DNA of 64,000 nucleotides from Algivirga pacifica (lineage in GTDB: Bacteria; Bacteroidota; Bacteroidia; Cytophagales; Flammeovirgaceae), in assembly GCF_039543525.1 (NCBI RefSeq), contig NZ_BAABJX010000045.1, positions 1 through 64,000 of the forward strand. Direction: 5' to 3'. This document shows, in pieces, positions 24,787-33,488 of the stretch (position 1 is the first letter of the stretch; every line of letters begins with the position of its first letter). Position numbers and translations under genes: made by a program. The notes below the pieces were generated by a model. It was given only the letters and a program-made list of their open reading frames with translations, searched no databases and had not been told where the DNA came from.

Positions 24787-25929
24787 ATGAAACACCTACT
24801 TCTACTAATACTATTTCTACCCTATGTGTCTTGCGGACAAACTACTTCTAAAGCGGTTATGAAAGATACAGACTTTGATACCTTCTCGCTTGCCTTGGAT
24901 TCACTTCGTAAGGCAAAACATATTCCTGGTCTTGCTGTAGCTATTGTAAAAGATGAACAATTGGCATGGTCTAAAGGGTATGGCAGTTCCCATTTTGATA
25001 CAGGCGATGGAGAGCAGTTTAAAGCGGTAACAGGGGATACGCCTTTCTGGATTGCTTCAGTGACTAAAACTTTTATCGGATTGTTGTTTCTGCAATTGGA
25101 AGAGCAAGGAAAAATTAGTCTAGATGAAAAGATCAATGATATGCCCGGATGGGAAGGTTTCTGCAATTGGTTATCACATTCTAAGATAGTCTTTGGGAAG
25201 AATCTTCACTGCGATCAATCTATTACCCTTCAGAATGTTCTAAACCATACGGTCAATGGTGTGCCGGGACAGGCATTTCTCTATAACCCTATTATGTATT
25301 CACGCCTCTCGAGGTACTTGGAGTATAAGGCAGGTAATGATATTGGGGCGGCAGAGCGAGGACATAATACCATGGCACAGCTGTTGGAAACGAATATTCT
25401 TGGGCCAGCCGGGATGAGCAGAACCATGTCCAGTCAATGGCAACGAGAAAAAGCAACCGTCTTTTTTGATATGGCAGAAGGCTATAAATATGAGAATGGA
25501 AGATATGTGCGTATGATGCCACCAGAAAGACATCTGGCAGGAGGTGCAGGTATCGTATCCTCGGTAAATGACTTAGCCAAGTATGCCATCGCATTGGATA
25601 AAGGAACGTTGGCTTCAGAAACAGTGATGAAGGAGCTGTTTACTCCTGCGGTAGCTGCTGATGGCAAAGTATTACCGTATGCTTTTGGATGGTATGTACA
25701 GGAATATAAAGGAGAACAATTGATATGGCACGGAGGCTGGGATGAAGAGGCAGGAGCTTCTGCCTTGTTGCTGAGAGTTCCGGAAAGAGGACTGACCTTG
25801 GCTTTGCTTGCCAACAGTGAAGGTATGTACTGGGGGAATCCACTGGATAAAGCAGCCGTAGAACAATCGCCCTTTGCTCGTCTGTTTTTAGACCACTTTG
25901 TATTTGGAGAGCAAACGGCAGCTCAATAA
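24787..25929 (+). CDS. Serine hydrolase lipoprotein (beta-lactamase family)
   Basis: A 380-residue lipoprotein (lipobox VSCG near residue 17) with a class C beta-lactamase/DD-peptidase fold. SxxK is S-V-T-K in IASVTKTFIGLL (about residue 97), and the third motif is HGG in WHGGWDEEAGA. It resembles peptidase or esterase members rather than resistance enzymes. The following 356 bp hold a terminator-like hairpin at 26046-26101. Confidence 0.85.
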   Translation: MKHLLLLILFLPYVSCGQTTSKAVMKDTDFDTFSLALDSLRKAKHIPGLAVAIVKDEQLAWSKGYGSSHFDTGDGEQFKAVTGDTPFWIASVTKTFIGLLFLQLEEQGKISLDEKINDMPGWEGFCNWLSHSKIVFGKNLHCDQSITLQNVLNHTVNGVPGQAFLYNPIMYSRLSRYLEYKAGNDIGAAERGHNTMAQLLETNILGPAGMSRTMSSQWQREKATVFFDMAEGYKYENGRYVRMMPPERHLAGGAGIVSSVNDLAKYAIALDKGTLASETVMKELFTPAVAADGKVLPYAFGWYVQEYKGEQLIWHGGWDEEAGASALLLRVPERGLTLALLANSEGMYWGNPLDKAAVEQSPFARLFLDHFVFGEQTAAQ

Positions 25930-26045
25930 AAGTTTATTCCTGTCGCAAAGATAACGCCTCGCATCACGGTGAAGAGATTGCGAACCAATAGTTTTTAAAG
26001 TAATTGAGATAGTAGCAACGATAGTTGGACAAGGTATATTCAAAT

Positions 26046-26101
26046 AAAGGGTGAAGGAATAATGCTTCAGGTTGGGAGTATTATTTCTTTATCCTTTTTT
26101 T
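26046..26101 (+). terminator. Weak terminator in a 356-bp gap
   Basis: Imperfect arms (26046-26062 with about 26078-26096, several G-T pairs) run into eight T residues. Nothing else is recognisable between 25930 and 26285. Confidence 0.45.
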
Positions 26102-26285
26102 AATTGCAGCATTAGATTCAAGAAAATTATTCAAGAGGTAGTAGTGTGGCAGGATGGAACGATTGGAGTATTTATTCAATTATATAATGTAAGTGAATAA
26201 ACACTCGATGCTGTTTTCTAAGACAGCCAATGTTTCACTGGATTCCTTTCGAATGAATAGAGGTTTCCTGTAAAAAGTAACCCAA

Positions 26286-27392
26286 ATGAAAATTATAACT
26301 TCTAGTGCCCTATTACTCATTACAGCACTTATGGCTACCTCTTGTGGTGGTGCTAATCAAAATGAGGCAGAGAAGAATAAGGATAAGCAAGAAATATCCT
26401 ACGCAAAAGAATATACCGATGACAAAAAAATAAAAGTAGATGAGTCCAACTTTACGGTTGCAGAGACGGACTTGTATATGCGTGATCACTCCAAAGATTA
26501 TGAAGTGAATACTTTTCGGCATTCCCGAAAAATGTCAGACAAGGATAATCAGTTTGTGGTGCGTGAAAATCAGGATGTGATGTATTCTCATGCTGTAGTA
26601 GATATCTCAGAAGGAGCAACGTTAGTTAATCCGGAATGGGATGTATATTCCGTTATTCAAGTATTGGATGAAAATCAGTATACTATTGGTGTGGTATATC
26701 CGGGAGAATCCAAAACATTTACGACAGATGATGTAGCCTTGGGGAATCACTTATTCCTGAATATGCGCACTGGAGTACGTTCTTTGGATGAGGAAGGGTA
26801 TAAGGAGGCGCATGAGCATCAGGACAAGGTAGAGATTCGGGCAAAGTCTAATAAGCCCTATAAAGAAAAGGGATTCGACTCAGTCACATTGGGTGAAACA
26901 AGAAAACGCCTAAAAGCTCGGATGCCGGAAGCTACAAAGCCGGAATACTACTTTGGAACAAAAGATGCCATAGACTCTGTACAGTTCTTAATTGCTTCGG
27001 CAGTAGGAATTTTTGGTCTTCCAGTAGAGCATGCAGCTTACTTGAATACCATTCAGCCACCGAAAGAAATTCAGGAGGGAAATTGTGGTTCATTAACCTT
27101 GCCGGTGCCCCCTATACAATTTGATAAGGGAGGCTTTTTCTCTGTGACTACGTATAATAAGGAAGGGTGGATTGCTACGGATAATTTTGCCTTGAATAAC
27201 CGACAGGCGGAGGCCAATGAAGATGGTTCTTATACTTTTCATTTTAACTGTCCGGGGGAAAAAAATAATATAGACGTAGTGCCTGGTTGGGCAATTCTGA
27301 TCAGGCTTTATCGTCCAGAAAGCAAAGAAGCTATTTTGGATTATATGAAAAAGGCAAATGAGACGGTGAAGTTCGAGTTATTAGAAAAATGA
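26286..27392 (+). CDS. DUF1254/DUF1214 domain lipoprotein
   Basis: A 368-residue lipoprotein (lipobox TSCG near residue 20) with a DUF1254-like N-terminal part and a DUF1214-like C-terminus recognisable in PGWAILIRLYRPESKEAILD and the segment SVTTYNKEGWIATDNFALNN. The family is common in Bacteria and often called a secreted or carboxylesterase-like protein, but no catalytic site is established. It is followed after 6 bp by another lipoprotein gene. Confidence 0.75.
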   Translation: MKIITSSALLLITALMATSCGGANQNEAEKNKDKQEISYAKEYTDDKKIKVDESNFTVAETDLYMRDHSKDYEVNTFRHSRKMSDKDNQFVVRENQDVMYSHAVVDISEGATLVNPEWDVYSVIQVLDENQYTIGVVYPGESKTFTTDDVALGNHLFLNMRTGVRSLDEEGYKEAHEHQDKVEIRAKSNKPYKEKGFDSVTLGETRKRLKARMPEATKPEYYFGTKDAIDSVQFLIASAVGIFGLPVEHAAYLNTIQPPKEIQEGNCGSLTLPVPPIQFDKGGFFSVTTYNKEGWIATDNFALNNRQAEANEDGSYTFHFNCPGEKNNIDVVPGWAILIRLYRPESKEAILDYMKKANETVKFELLEK

Positions 27393-27398
27393 TATGCT

Positions 27399-28193
27399 AT
27401 GAAGACGATCATATCTTCCTTTTTGCTGCTGTGTATGTTCATGGCTGCTTGTAATCAGGAGATAGTAATTCGGGATTTCCAAAATAAAGGACATGAAATC
27501 ATCTATAATATGGTGCAAAAGGTAGGCGACTATCAAATGCTTTTGGAGAGGGAAGATGTGGTATACACCTATACCTATACAACTGCAGATGGAAAGGAGG
27601 ATGTTTCAACAGAGAAGTATATTTTCGATGGAGAATTATCTTATGGCCGATACGAAAAGCATGAGCGTACACTACCCCAGTTAGAAGGAACCATAGAGCA
27701 AGGATATGATGGAAAAGAGTATTGGTTAAAGCATGAAGGAAAGATTTTAACCGATGAGCAATTCTTGAAGCGTGTGGCCTTTAATCGCCCTACGAACTTC
27801 TATTGGTTTGCAATGTTTCAAAAGCTGCTAGACCCAGGGTTAAAGTACGAATACCTTGGAGAGGAGGAAGTGGAAGGAACTAGTTATGAGGTTGTAAAAG
27901 TCACTTTTGAAACAACCAATGAAAAACCTACCGATATTTATCAACTATACGTGAACAAGGAAACCGCATTGATTGATCAGTTCCTGTTTACGGTAGCAGA
28001 TTTTGGTGTGATGGAAAAGCCTTATTTGATGAAACTGGAATATGAGGAAGTAGATGGAATGTTGATTCCTGCACATCGTCAATACAAACAGTCGACTTGG
28101 AATGCGGAGGTAAATGAAGAACCCTGGACCAAAGTGGAGTGGTCGGAGATTAAATTTAAGAATGATTTAAGTAAAGCAATTTTTGAAAAGTAA
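27399..28193 (+). CDS. DUF6503-like lipoprotein
   Basis: A 264-residue lipoprotein (lipobox AAC near residue 18) with a beta-rich, LolA/outer-membrane-lipoprotein-like body and WY-rich strands. It resembles the DUF6503 proteins of Bacteroidota, inferred from overall pattern rather than a decisive motif. It lies between the DUF1254 lipoprotein (6-bp gap) and a GNAT gene (3-bp gap), so the three are probably one operon. Confidence 0.6.
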   Translation: MKTIISSFLLLCMFMAACNQEIVIRDFQNKGHEIIYNMVQKVGDYQMLLEREDVVYTYTYTTADGKEDVSTEKYIFDGELSYGRYEKHERTLPQLEGTIEQGYDGKEYWLKHEGKILTDEQFLKRVAFNRPTNFYWFAMFQKLLDPGLKYEYLGEEEVEGTSYEVVKVTFETTNEKPTDIYQLYVNKETALIDQFLFTVADFGVMEKPYLMKLEYEEVDGMLIPAHRQYKQSTWNAEVNEEPWTKVEWSEIKFKNDLSKAIFEK

Positions 28194-28196
28194 AGA

Positions 28197-28658
28197 ATGA
28201 TAATCAGAAAAGGTCATGTCAGTGACATGATAGAACTACAAAAGCTATTCACCGATACGATAAGGGAGATTTGTCGTACAGATTACAATGAACGACAAAT
28301 AGATGCTTGGTGCCGTGGAGTAGAGAATACAGAACGTTGGCAGAAAATGCTGGAAACACAGTTTGTAGTGGTGGCAGAAGAAGAGAAAGTTATAGGATTT
28401 TGTTCATTGGATCATGGAAATCATATTGACTTTTTATTTATCCATAAAGATTACCAACGAAAAGGAGTCGCCCATCAGCTTTATGATGAAATAGAAAAGG
28501 AGGCTAGAAGACTGCAGCAAGTGGCACTAACCTCCGATGTGAGTAAAACAGCCCGACCATTTTTTGAACGTATAGGGTTCAAAGTGAAGAAAGAACAAGA
28601 AGTGAGGATTAGAGATGTAGTATTGACAAATTATAAAATGATCAAGTCGATTCAATAA
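28197..28658 (+). CDS. GNAT family N-acetyltransferase
   Basis: A 153-residue acetyltransferase with the acetyl-CoA loop HKDYQRKGVAHQLYDEIEKEA (about residues 82-102; core YQRKGVA) and a C-terminal PFFERIGFKV motif. It resembles the PA4026/YafP-like group. The acceptor is unknown. It starts 3 bp after the lipoprotein stop. Its own stop lies inside the terminator at 28644-28672. Confidence 0.85.
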   Translation: MIIRKGHVSDMIELQKLFTDTIREICRTDYNERQIDAWCRGVENTERWQKMLETQFVVVAEEEKVIGFCSLDHGNHIDFLFIHKDYQRKGVAHQLYDEIEKEARRLQQVALTSDVSKTARPFFERIGFKVKKEQEVRIRDVVLTNYKMIKSIQ

Positions 28659-28672
28659 GGATCGACTTTTTG
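28644..28672 (+). terminator. Terminator overlapping the GNAT stop codon
   Basis: AAGTCGAT (28644-28651) pairs with ATCGACTT (28661-28668), followed by T residues. The stop codon at 28656-28658 lies in its loop. Confidence 0.75.
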
Positions 28673-28780
28673 GTGAAATAGAGTTTGAAAATGCCAAAAT
28701 AATCCATCAATTAAAGTAGAAGAATACTATCTTGATAACCCAAATATCCTATTATTCATCTCCTTTAAAATAACACAAAC

Positions 28781-29569
28781 ATGAAATTACACTCGATAGA
28801 ACACGATGAGGAATATATCAAGCTACAGACTGAAATGGTCCGTATGCAAAACTGGTTGATCGAATCTGGTAAAAGACTGATTATCGTTTGTGAAGGACGT
28901 GACAGTGCCGGAAAAGGGGGAGCGATTATGCGTTTTATCCGCTTTATCAATCCTAGAAACTATAGAGTAGTAGCCTTGAATAAACCCACAGAGGCAGAAA
29001 GGGGACAGTGGTATTTCCAACGTTATATTCAGCATTTTCCAAGTCCGGGAGAAATAGTCTTTTTTGATAGGAGCTGGTACAATAGAGCGGTGGTAGAACC
29101 CGTGATGGGCTTCTGTTCACAAGAACAGTATGATTTGTTTATCAAACAGGTGGTACAATTTGAGAATATGTTGGTGGAAGATAATTTGATTATGTTCAAA
29201 CTATGGTTCTCTATTGATAAGAAAGAGCAAAATATTAGACTGGAAGAACGAAAGTCCAATCCATTGATCAGTTGGAAACTAAGTACTGTAGATATGCAGG
29301 CACAGTTGAAGTGGGATGATTTTACCAAGTATAAGGAGTTGATGTTTGAAGCAACAGGTACGAAAAATTCTCCTTGGGTAGTGATCAAAGGAAATGATAA
29401 AGATTTGGCCCGCAAAGAGGCCATGCGTTACGTATTGAATCATATTGACTACGATCAAAAAGGGTTAACTGGAGTAAACCTGAATTATAATTCAGCAGCG
29501 ATAACGACGATTGATAGTAAAGAGAAAGCAAAAGCATTGGCCAATAATAGTAATAAGAATGGGGATTAA
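28781..29569 (+). CDS. ppk2: Polyphosphate kinase 2
   Basis: A 262-residue PPK2 family enzyme that transfers phosphate between polyphosphate and nucleoside di- or monophosphates. Walker A is GRDSAGKGG (about 39-47), Walker B is VFFDRSWYNRA (about 95-105), and the lid arginines lie in PTEAERGQWYFQRY. Length fits a single-domain class I or II enzyme; the class cannot be fixed by eye. The next gene overlaps its stop codon by 11 bp. Confidence 0.93.
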   Translation: MKLHSIEHDEEYIKLQTEMVRMQNWLIESGKRLIIVCEGRDSAGKGGAIMRFIRFINPRNYRVVALNKPTEAERGQWYFQRYIQHFPSPGEIVFFDRSWYNRAVVEPVMGFCSQEQYDLFIKQVVQFENMLVEDNLIMFKLWFSIDKKEQNIRLEERKSNPLISWKLSTVDMQAQLKWDDFTKYKELMFEATGTKNSPWVVIKGNDKDLARKEAMRYVLNHIDYDQKGLTGVNLNYNSAAITTIDSKEKAKALANNSNKNGD

Positions 29570-30140
29570 TTTTTTTGAGGACTATAGAAGTTGGATTGAA
29601 CAATCTTCCCTAAAATTTAAAAGTGAGCAAACCATCTATATAACAGATTTAATGTCGCCCATTGGATCGATATTGATAGCCGCAACGGAAGAAGGAATCT
29701 GCCTATTGGAATTTGCAGATCGTCCAACATTGGACGTAGAATTACAAAAGTTACAGCAGAAGCTAAAAGCCAATATTGAAGTAGGAGATCATAGGTATCT
29801 GTTACAGGCCCAAAAAGAGTTAAAAGAATATTTTGAAGGGGGGCGAAGCAATTTTGAGGTACCTCTGCATTTGATAGGGACTACTTTTCAGCAAGCTGTA
29901 TGGGATACGTTAAAGGATATTCCATTCGGTACCACATCAACTTATCTGGAACAGGCAAAATCGCTTTCAAAAGAAAAAGCCGTCCGGGCAGTCGCATCTG
30001 CCAATGGACAAAACAGGATATTGCTGTTGCTTCCTTGTCATAGAATTATTGGAAGCAATGGGAATTTAGCAGGGTATCGAGGGGGAGTAGATCGAAAAAA
30101 GTGGCTGCTTGATTTTGAGAGAAACACTATGAAAAACTAA
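29559..30140 (+). CDS. ogt: Methylated-DNA-protein-cysteine methyltransferase
   Basis: A 193-residue O6-alkylguanine repair protein. The acceptor cysteine is in LPCHRIIG (about residue 164), followed by GNLAGYRGGVDRKKWLL, and the N-terminal ribonuclease-like domain is present. No AraC-type adaptive-response domain is attached, so it is Ogt-like rather than Ada. I start it at ATG 29559, overlapping ppk2 by 11 bp. An upstream in-frame ATG (29511) lies deeper in ppk2 and adds 16 residues unlike the family. Confidence 0.92.
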   Translation: MGINFFEDYRSWIEQSSLKFKSEQTIYITDLMSPIGSILIAATEEGICLLEFADRPTLDVELQKLQQKLKANIEVGDHRYLLQAQKELKEYFEGGRSNFEVPLHLIGTTFQQAVWDTLKDIPFGTTSTYLEQAKSLSKEKAVRAVASANGQNRILLLLPCHRIIGSNGNLAGYRGGVDRKKWLLDFERNTMKN

Positions 30141-30149
30141 ACGATAAAA

Positions 30150-30248
30150 ATGAATATAGATAATCTGAAATTTCCGGTTGGAGAATGTGTAGTCAATAGA
30201 GCTCCTGATGCTGCTCTCATTGCTGAATGGATACAAGAAATGGTATAG
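30150..30248 (+). pseudogene. N-terminal fragment of a YfiT/DinB-type gene
   Basis: The 32-residue frame MNIDNLKFPVGECVVNRAPD, then AALIAEWIQEMV, matches the very start of YfiT/bacillithiol-transferase-like DinB proteins. It then meets a stop and no further DinB sequence follows before the next gene 58 bp on. This is a deletion remnant lying 10 bp after the methyltransferase gene. Confidence 0.55.
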
Positions 30249-30306
30249 CATCGAATGGAATATATACAACGGAAACTCCACCCATAACTCATTAAGAGGT
30301 CACAGT

Positions 30307-30762
30307 ATGATCAGAATAGAACGAACAAACTCAGAGAATACCGATTTTCAGCAATTAGTATTGGAATTGGATAAGGATTTGGCAATCCGAAATGGAGAAA
30401 TGAATGACTTCTTTGCTCAATTCAATAAAATAGACAAGATACAGCATGTGGTGGTAGCTTATGAAGGAGAGCAGGCAGTAGGTTGCGGTGCCATGAAGCC
30501 ATTGGAGACAACCATCATGGAGATTAAACGAATGTTTGTTCCTGCGAATCAAAGAGGAAAAGGAATTGCCTCGAAAGTGTTGAGAGAATTAGAGCAATGG
30601 GCGAGTGAGTTGGGGTATGAAAAATGTCTGTTGGAAACGGGAGATAAAATGCCGGAAGCGATTGGACTATACAAGAAGAATGACTTTAAAGTTATTCCCA
30701 ATTATGGACAATATGCTGAAGTAGAAAGCAGTATCTGTTTTGAAAAAATAATTACGATATAA
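30307..30762 (+). CDS. GNAT family N-acetyltransferase
   Basis: A 151-residue acetyltransferase with acetyl-CoA loop VPANQRGKGIASKVLRELE (about 79-97) preceded by MEIKRMFV and followed by ETGDKMPEAIGLYKKNDF, the pattern of putative amino-acid or small-molecule acetyltransferases. I start it at ATG 30307, since an upstream in-frame start at 30208 would add 33 residues over the YfiT remnant. Confidence 0.85.
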   Translation: MIRIERTNSENTDFQQLVLELDKDLAIRNGEMNDFFAQFNKIDKIQHVVVAYEGEQAVGCGAMKPLETTIMEIKRMFVPANQRGKGIASKVLRELEQWASELGYEKCLLETGDKMPEAIGLYKKNDFKVIPNYGQYAEVESSICFEKIITI

Positions 30763-30778
30763 CTCAAACTAAACATCA

Positions 30779-31255
30779 ATGAAACAAGCAATTTACTCGG
30801 TAACATTACTATTCATAGTATTTATGGTGGGGTGTAAACCTTCAACAGCACCTGTAGAAGAAATGCAGTTTTCGGAAGGAGAGGTGCAGCATGCTGTATA
30901 CGCTAATGAAATCCAATGGCAACCTTGTCCTCCCAACTTACCTTCTGGCTGCGAAATGTTTCTTTTGGAAGGTAACCCAAAGGGGAATGGCTTATTCTCT
31001 GTTCGATTCAGGGTACAAAAAGGATTTGAGATGCCTGCCCATACACATCCTCAGAACGAAAGGGTAACGGTATTGAGTGGGCAAATGTCGGTAGCGTTTA
31101 TTACTGCAGGTAAGGAACAGCAGGCAAAACATTTTGGTCCGGGGGATTACTATATTAATGCCAAGGGATCAACACACAAGGTCTGGGCAGATACTACTTC
31201 CGTTATTCAAATTACAGGAATAGGACCTTGGAAAGCTGAATTGATTGAAAATTAA
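30779..31255 (+). CDS. Cupin-domain lipoprotein
   Basis: A 158-residue lipoprotein (lipobox VGC near residue 19) with one cupin domain. Motif 1 is MPAHTHPQNERVTVLSGQM, motif 2 GPGDYYINAKGSTHKVW. Two cysteines (CPPNLPSGC) may form a disulfide. A periplasmic metal-dependent enzyme or binder is likely. It overlaps by 0-11 bp the following region but not the chosen start at 31290. Confidence 0.82.
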   Translation: MKQAIYSVTLLFIVFMVGCKPSTAPVEEMQFSEGEVQHAVYANEIQWQPCPPNLPSGCEMFLLEGNPKGNGLFSVRFRVQKGFEMPAHTHPQNERVTVLSGQMSVAFITAGKEQQAKHFGPGDYYINAKGSTHKVWADTTSVIQITGIGPWKAELIEN

Positions 31256-31289
31256 GGTTGCTATTTTTTTATCTACCAAAAACTATTTC

Positions 31290-31781
31290 ATGAAACTATC
31301 ATTGCTTTGCATGCTGTTATTGTTGGCATGTAGTATGGGCATTTCACAAGTAAATGTCGTGAATCGATCCCGTTATGAGCATGTGGAAGAGGTAATGACG
31401 TATATGTCAGAACAACTTTTATTGGATACTGTCACAGTTTTATTAACGCATCAAGGATATGCTACTTTAGCACAAGGACATGAAGATTATGCTATCCTTC
31501 GAAAGTTAAGTCCACGACTTTACCGTATTTACCTCTCCAAAAGGATTCCCAAATATTATATTAGTACGGTTTTAACACATGAACTGGTACATATTCAGCA
31601 ATATCAGCTAGGAAAGTTATTTTTTCTGGACCAAGAGAAAAGAAAGCTATCATATAATGGAGACGTGATAGATTTGGGTCTTTACGAATATAAGGATCGA
31701 CCACATGAGATAGATGCTCAACAGAAGGCAGAGTATTTGGTCATTGTGCATAAAAAAGCTTTGAAAAAAGTATTGAAATAA
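31290..31781 (+). CDS. Exported HExxH putative metallopeptidase-like protein
   Basis: A 163-residue protein with an N-terminal export signal, possibly a lipobox (LLAC). A zinc-protease-type motif THELVHIQQ (about residue 105) is followed at a distance by a glutamate/aspartate-bearing HEIDAQQKAEY segment, as in short SprT- or eCIS-like putative metallopeptidases. Substrate is unknown. The start is ATG 31290, where the signal peptide begins; an upstream in-frame ATG (31245) lies inside the cupin gene. Confidence 0.65.
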   Translation: MKLSLLCMLLLLACSMGISQVNVVNRSRYEHVEEVMTYMSEQLLLDTVTVLLTHQGYATLAQGHEDYAILRKLSPRLYRIYLSKRIPKYYISTVLTHELVHIQQYQLGKLFFLDQEKRKLSYNGDVIDLGLYEYKDRPHEIDAQQKAEYLVIVHKKALKKVLK

Positions 31782-31787
31782 ATTGGT

Positions 31788-32105
31788 ATGATAGCAAAAA
31801 CACCTTTACCACCTTACTATGCGGTGATTTTTAGTAATCTGAGAACAGCCGTTGAAGAAGGGTATTCCGAAATGGCCACCTTAATGGTAGAACTAGCAGA
31901 ACAGCAAGAAGGCTTTTTAGGAATAGAGAGTGTGCGAGAGGATTTAGGAATTACAGTGTCTTATTGGCAAGACTTGGACTCTATTCGAAACTGGAAAATG
32001 CATGTAGACCATCAGGTGGCACAACAAAAGGGGAGAACAGATTGGTACAAGGCTTATAAAACCCGAATAGCCAAAGTGGAAAGAGATTATGGGTTTGAGA
32101 AGTAG
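31788..32105 (+). CDS. Antibiotic biosynthesis monooxygenase (ABM) domain protein
   Basis: A 105-residue single ABM-fold protein, with LVELAEQQEGFLGIES in its first half and ITVSYWQDLDSIRNWK in its second. Such proteins are quinol monooxygenases, heme-degrading enzymes or of unknown function. It lies 6 bp after the HExxH gene. Confidence 0.85.
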   Translation: MIAKTPLPPYYAVIFSNLRTAVEEGYSEMATLMVELAEQQEGFLGIESVREDLGITVSYWQDLDSIRNWKMHVDHQVAQQKGRTDWYKAYKTRIAKVERDYGFEK

Positions 32106-32156
32106 GGAACAGTTGTATGTGTGGTTTGTGCAACGGTTCTTATAAAAACGCTTAAT

Positions 32157-32618
32157 ATGAAAAGAAACTGGGAAGCAAAAGATGAACGCTACTTTGGGAT
32201 TGGTATCTATCAGCCCAAAACAGAAGAGAACATAGGAACGTTATGGCGAACAGCCTATGTTTATGGAGCGAGTTTTATTTTTGTGATTGATGCTAAATAC
32301 AAGAAAAAAAGTAACGATGTATTGAAGGTATGGTCTAAGATCCCTCTTTTCCAGTTTGAGTCTTTAGAGGCATTTCTTTCGACCGTACCCTATAGTTGTA
32401 AGCTGGTAGGAATAGAGATGGATGATCGGGCACAACCTATTAAAACTTATCAACACCCTGATCGTTGTCTATATGTTCTAGGTTCAGAGAATAATGGGTT
32501 GCCTAAAAAGATTATAGAGAAGTGTCATGATCTAATTTATCTGCCGGGTGAAACCTCTTTGAATGTAGCAGTGGCAGGGAGTATCACTATTTTTGATAGA
32601 ATCAATAAACTATCATAG
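32157..32618 (+). CDS. SpoU-class RNA 2'-O-methyltransferase, TrmL-like
   Basis: A 153-residue SPOUT methyltransferase with the three knot motifs: NIGTLWRTAYVYGA, LYVLGSENNGLPK and LPGETSLNVAVAGSITIFD. Short length without an RNA-binding extension resembles TrmL, which methylates the wobble ribose in tRNA-Leu. Target unproven. I start it at ATG 32157. A second SPOUT gene of TrmH type lies at 39520. Confidence 0.85.
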   Translation: MKRNWEAKDERYFGIGIYQPKTEENIGTLWRTAYVYGASFIFVIDAKYKKKSNDVLKVWSKIPLFQFESLEAFLSTVPYSCKLVGIEMDDRAQPIKTYQHPDRCLYVLGSENNGLPKKIIEKCHDLIYLPGETSLNVAVAGSITIFDRINKLS

Positions 32619-32637
32619 AGACACATTACCAAGGCGT

Positions 32638-32740
32638 CTAATGGCTAGCACACTGGTCTTAAGCTCCTACTTAAGACCTAAAGCGGGTTTGCACTGTACT
32701 TACACACTTATGAGATAGCCTCTAAAGACTAGCTAGCCCT
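32638..32740 (+). other. Structured intergenic region with a tRNA-like D-arm
   Basis: GCGTCTAATGGCTAGCACAC resembles the D-arm region of tRNA-Glu, and a 9-bp stem GGTCTTAAG/CTTAAGACC follows. No T-arm GGTTCGA and no matching acceptor stem are seen. It may be a decayed tRNA or an unrelated structured element. Confidence 0.3.
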
Positions 32741-32792
32741 CCTTTTCCTTGCTTTAATAGAATATTGTCCATCAAAAATTGTCAATAACAAA

Positions 32793-33164
32793 ATGGAGTC
32801 ATTTGAGAAGTTATTACAAATCGCCAAAAGAAAAGCGCGATTTGACCAAAAAAGCAACTGGTCTAATGGATCAGCAACTTACCTTTCCGAGATTAAAAAA
32901 GAAGTAGATGAAGTAATCGAAGAAATTCCTTTAAAACGTCGATGTTACCTGGAAGAAGAACTCGGAGATGTATTGTGGGATTATCTGAATATTTTACTGG
33001 CATTGGAGCAGGAAACGGATATTAGAGTAAGCTCGGTGCTGGATCGTGCCTGTAAGAAATATGATGAACGTATCTCCGGAATTGAGTCAGGGCAATCGTG
33101 GGATGAGGTGAAACAGCGACAGAAAATTATCTTGGCACAAGAACAAGAGAAGGAAATAAAATAA
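32793..33164 (+). CDS. MazG-like nucleotide pyrophosphohydrolase
   Basis: A 123-residue all-alpha NTP pyrophosphohydrolase with the MazG signature: EIKKEVDEVIEE followed by LEEELGDVLWDYLN, which supply the EExxE...ExxD metal ligands. It probably removes non-canonical dNTPs. Monocistronic by spacing. Confidence 0.85.
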   Translation: MESFEKLLQIAKRKARFDQKSNWSNGSATYLSEIKKEVDEVIEEIPLKRRCYLEEELGDVLWDYLNILLALEQETDIRVSSVLDRACKKYDERISGIESGQSWDEVKQRQKIILAQEQEKEIK

Positions 33165-33297
33165 TAAATAAGCGAAATATTAGGAACGATCGCTTGGGCT
33201 AATGACTTGTTTATAAGATTCGGTCTCTTTATATGAAGAGAAGATAGAGTAAGGTGCATTACTACTATTTATGTGGCCATCAACGGGATAGTATATG

Positions 33298-33342
33298 GTT
33301 TATCACTTATCGTTTATAAACAATAACCGATAAGCGATAAAC
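33298..33342. repeat. Inverted repeat in a 324-bp gap
   Basis: Arms 33298-33312 and 33328-33342 pair at 14 of 15 positions (GTTTATC...GATAAAC ends), resembling the palindrome at 21553-21597. In the rest of 33165-33488 I see only ATACAATTGTAT (33461-33472) 16 bp before katG, a possible operator. Confidence 0.5.
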
Positions 33343-33488
33343 ATAAGCAAGTAATGTGATAGAGTTCATCTTAACCACCATAGTTGAATCCTTGTCCCCT
33401 TAGTAGTGTTATTATTTCACAACAGCGAGAAAATAAACCTTATACGGTGAACGATCGCAGATACAATTGTATAACGAAATAATAACCT

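Noticed and set aside
24787..25929. Antibiotic-resistance beta-lactamase
   Set aside because: Motifs fit the broad serine hydrolase family; neither this gene nor 22421 has the features that would mark a resistance enzyme.
32638..32740. tRNA-Glu-like sequence
   Set aside because: No T-arm, no acceptor stem and a 9-bp central stem, so it was not called a tRNA gene.
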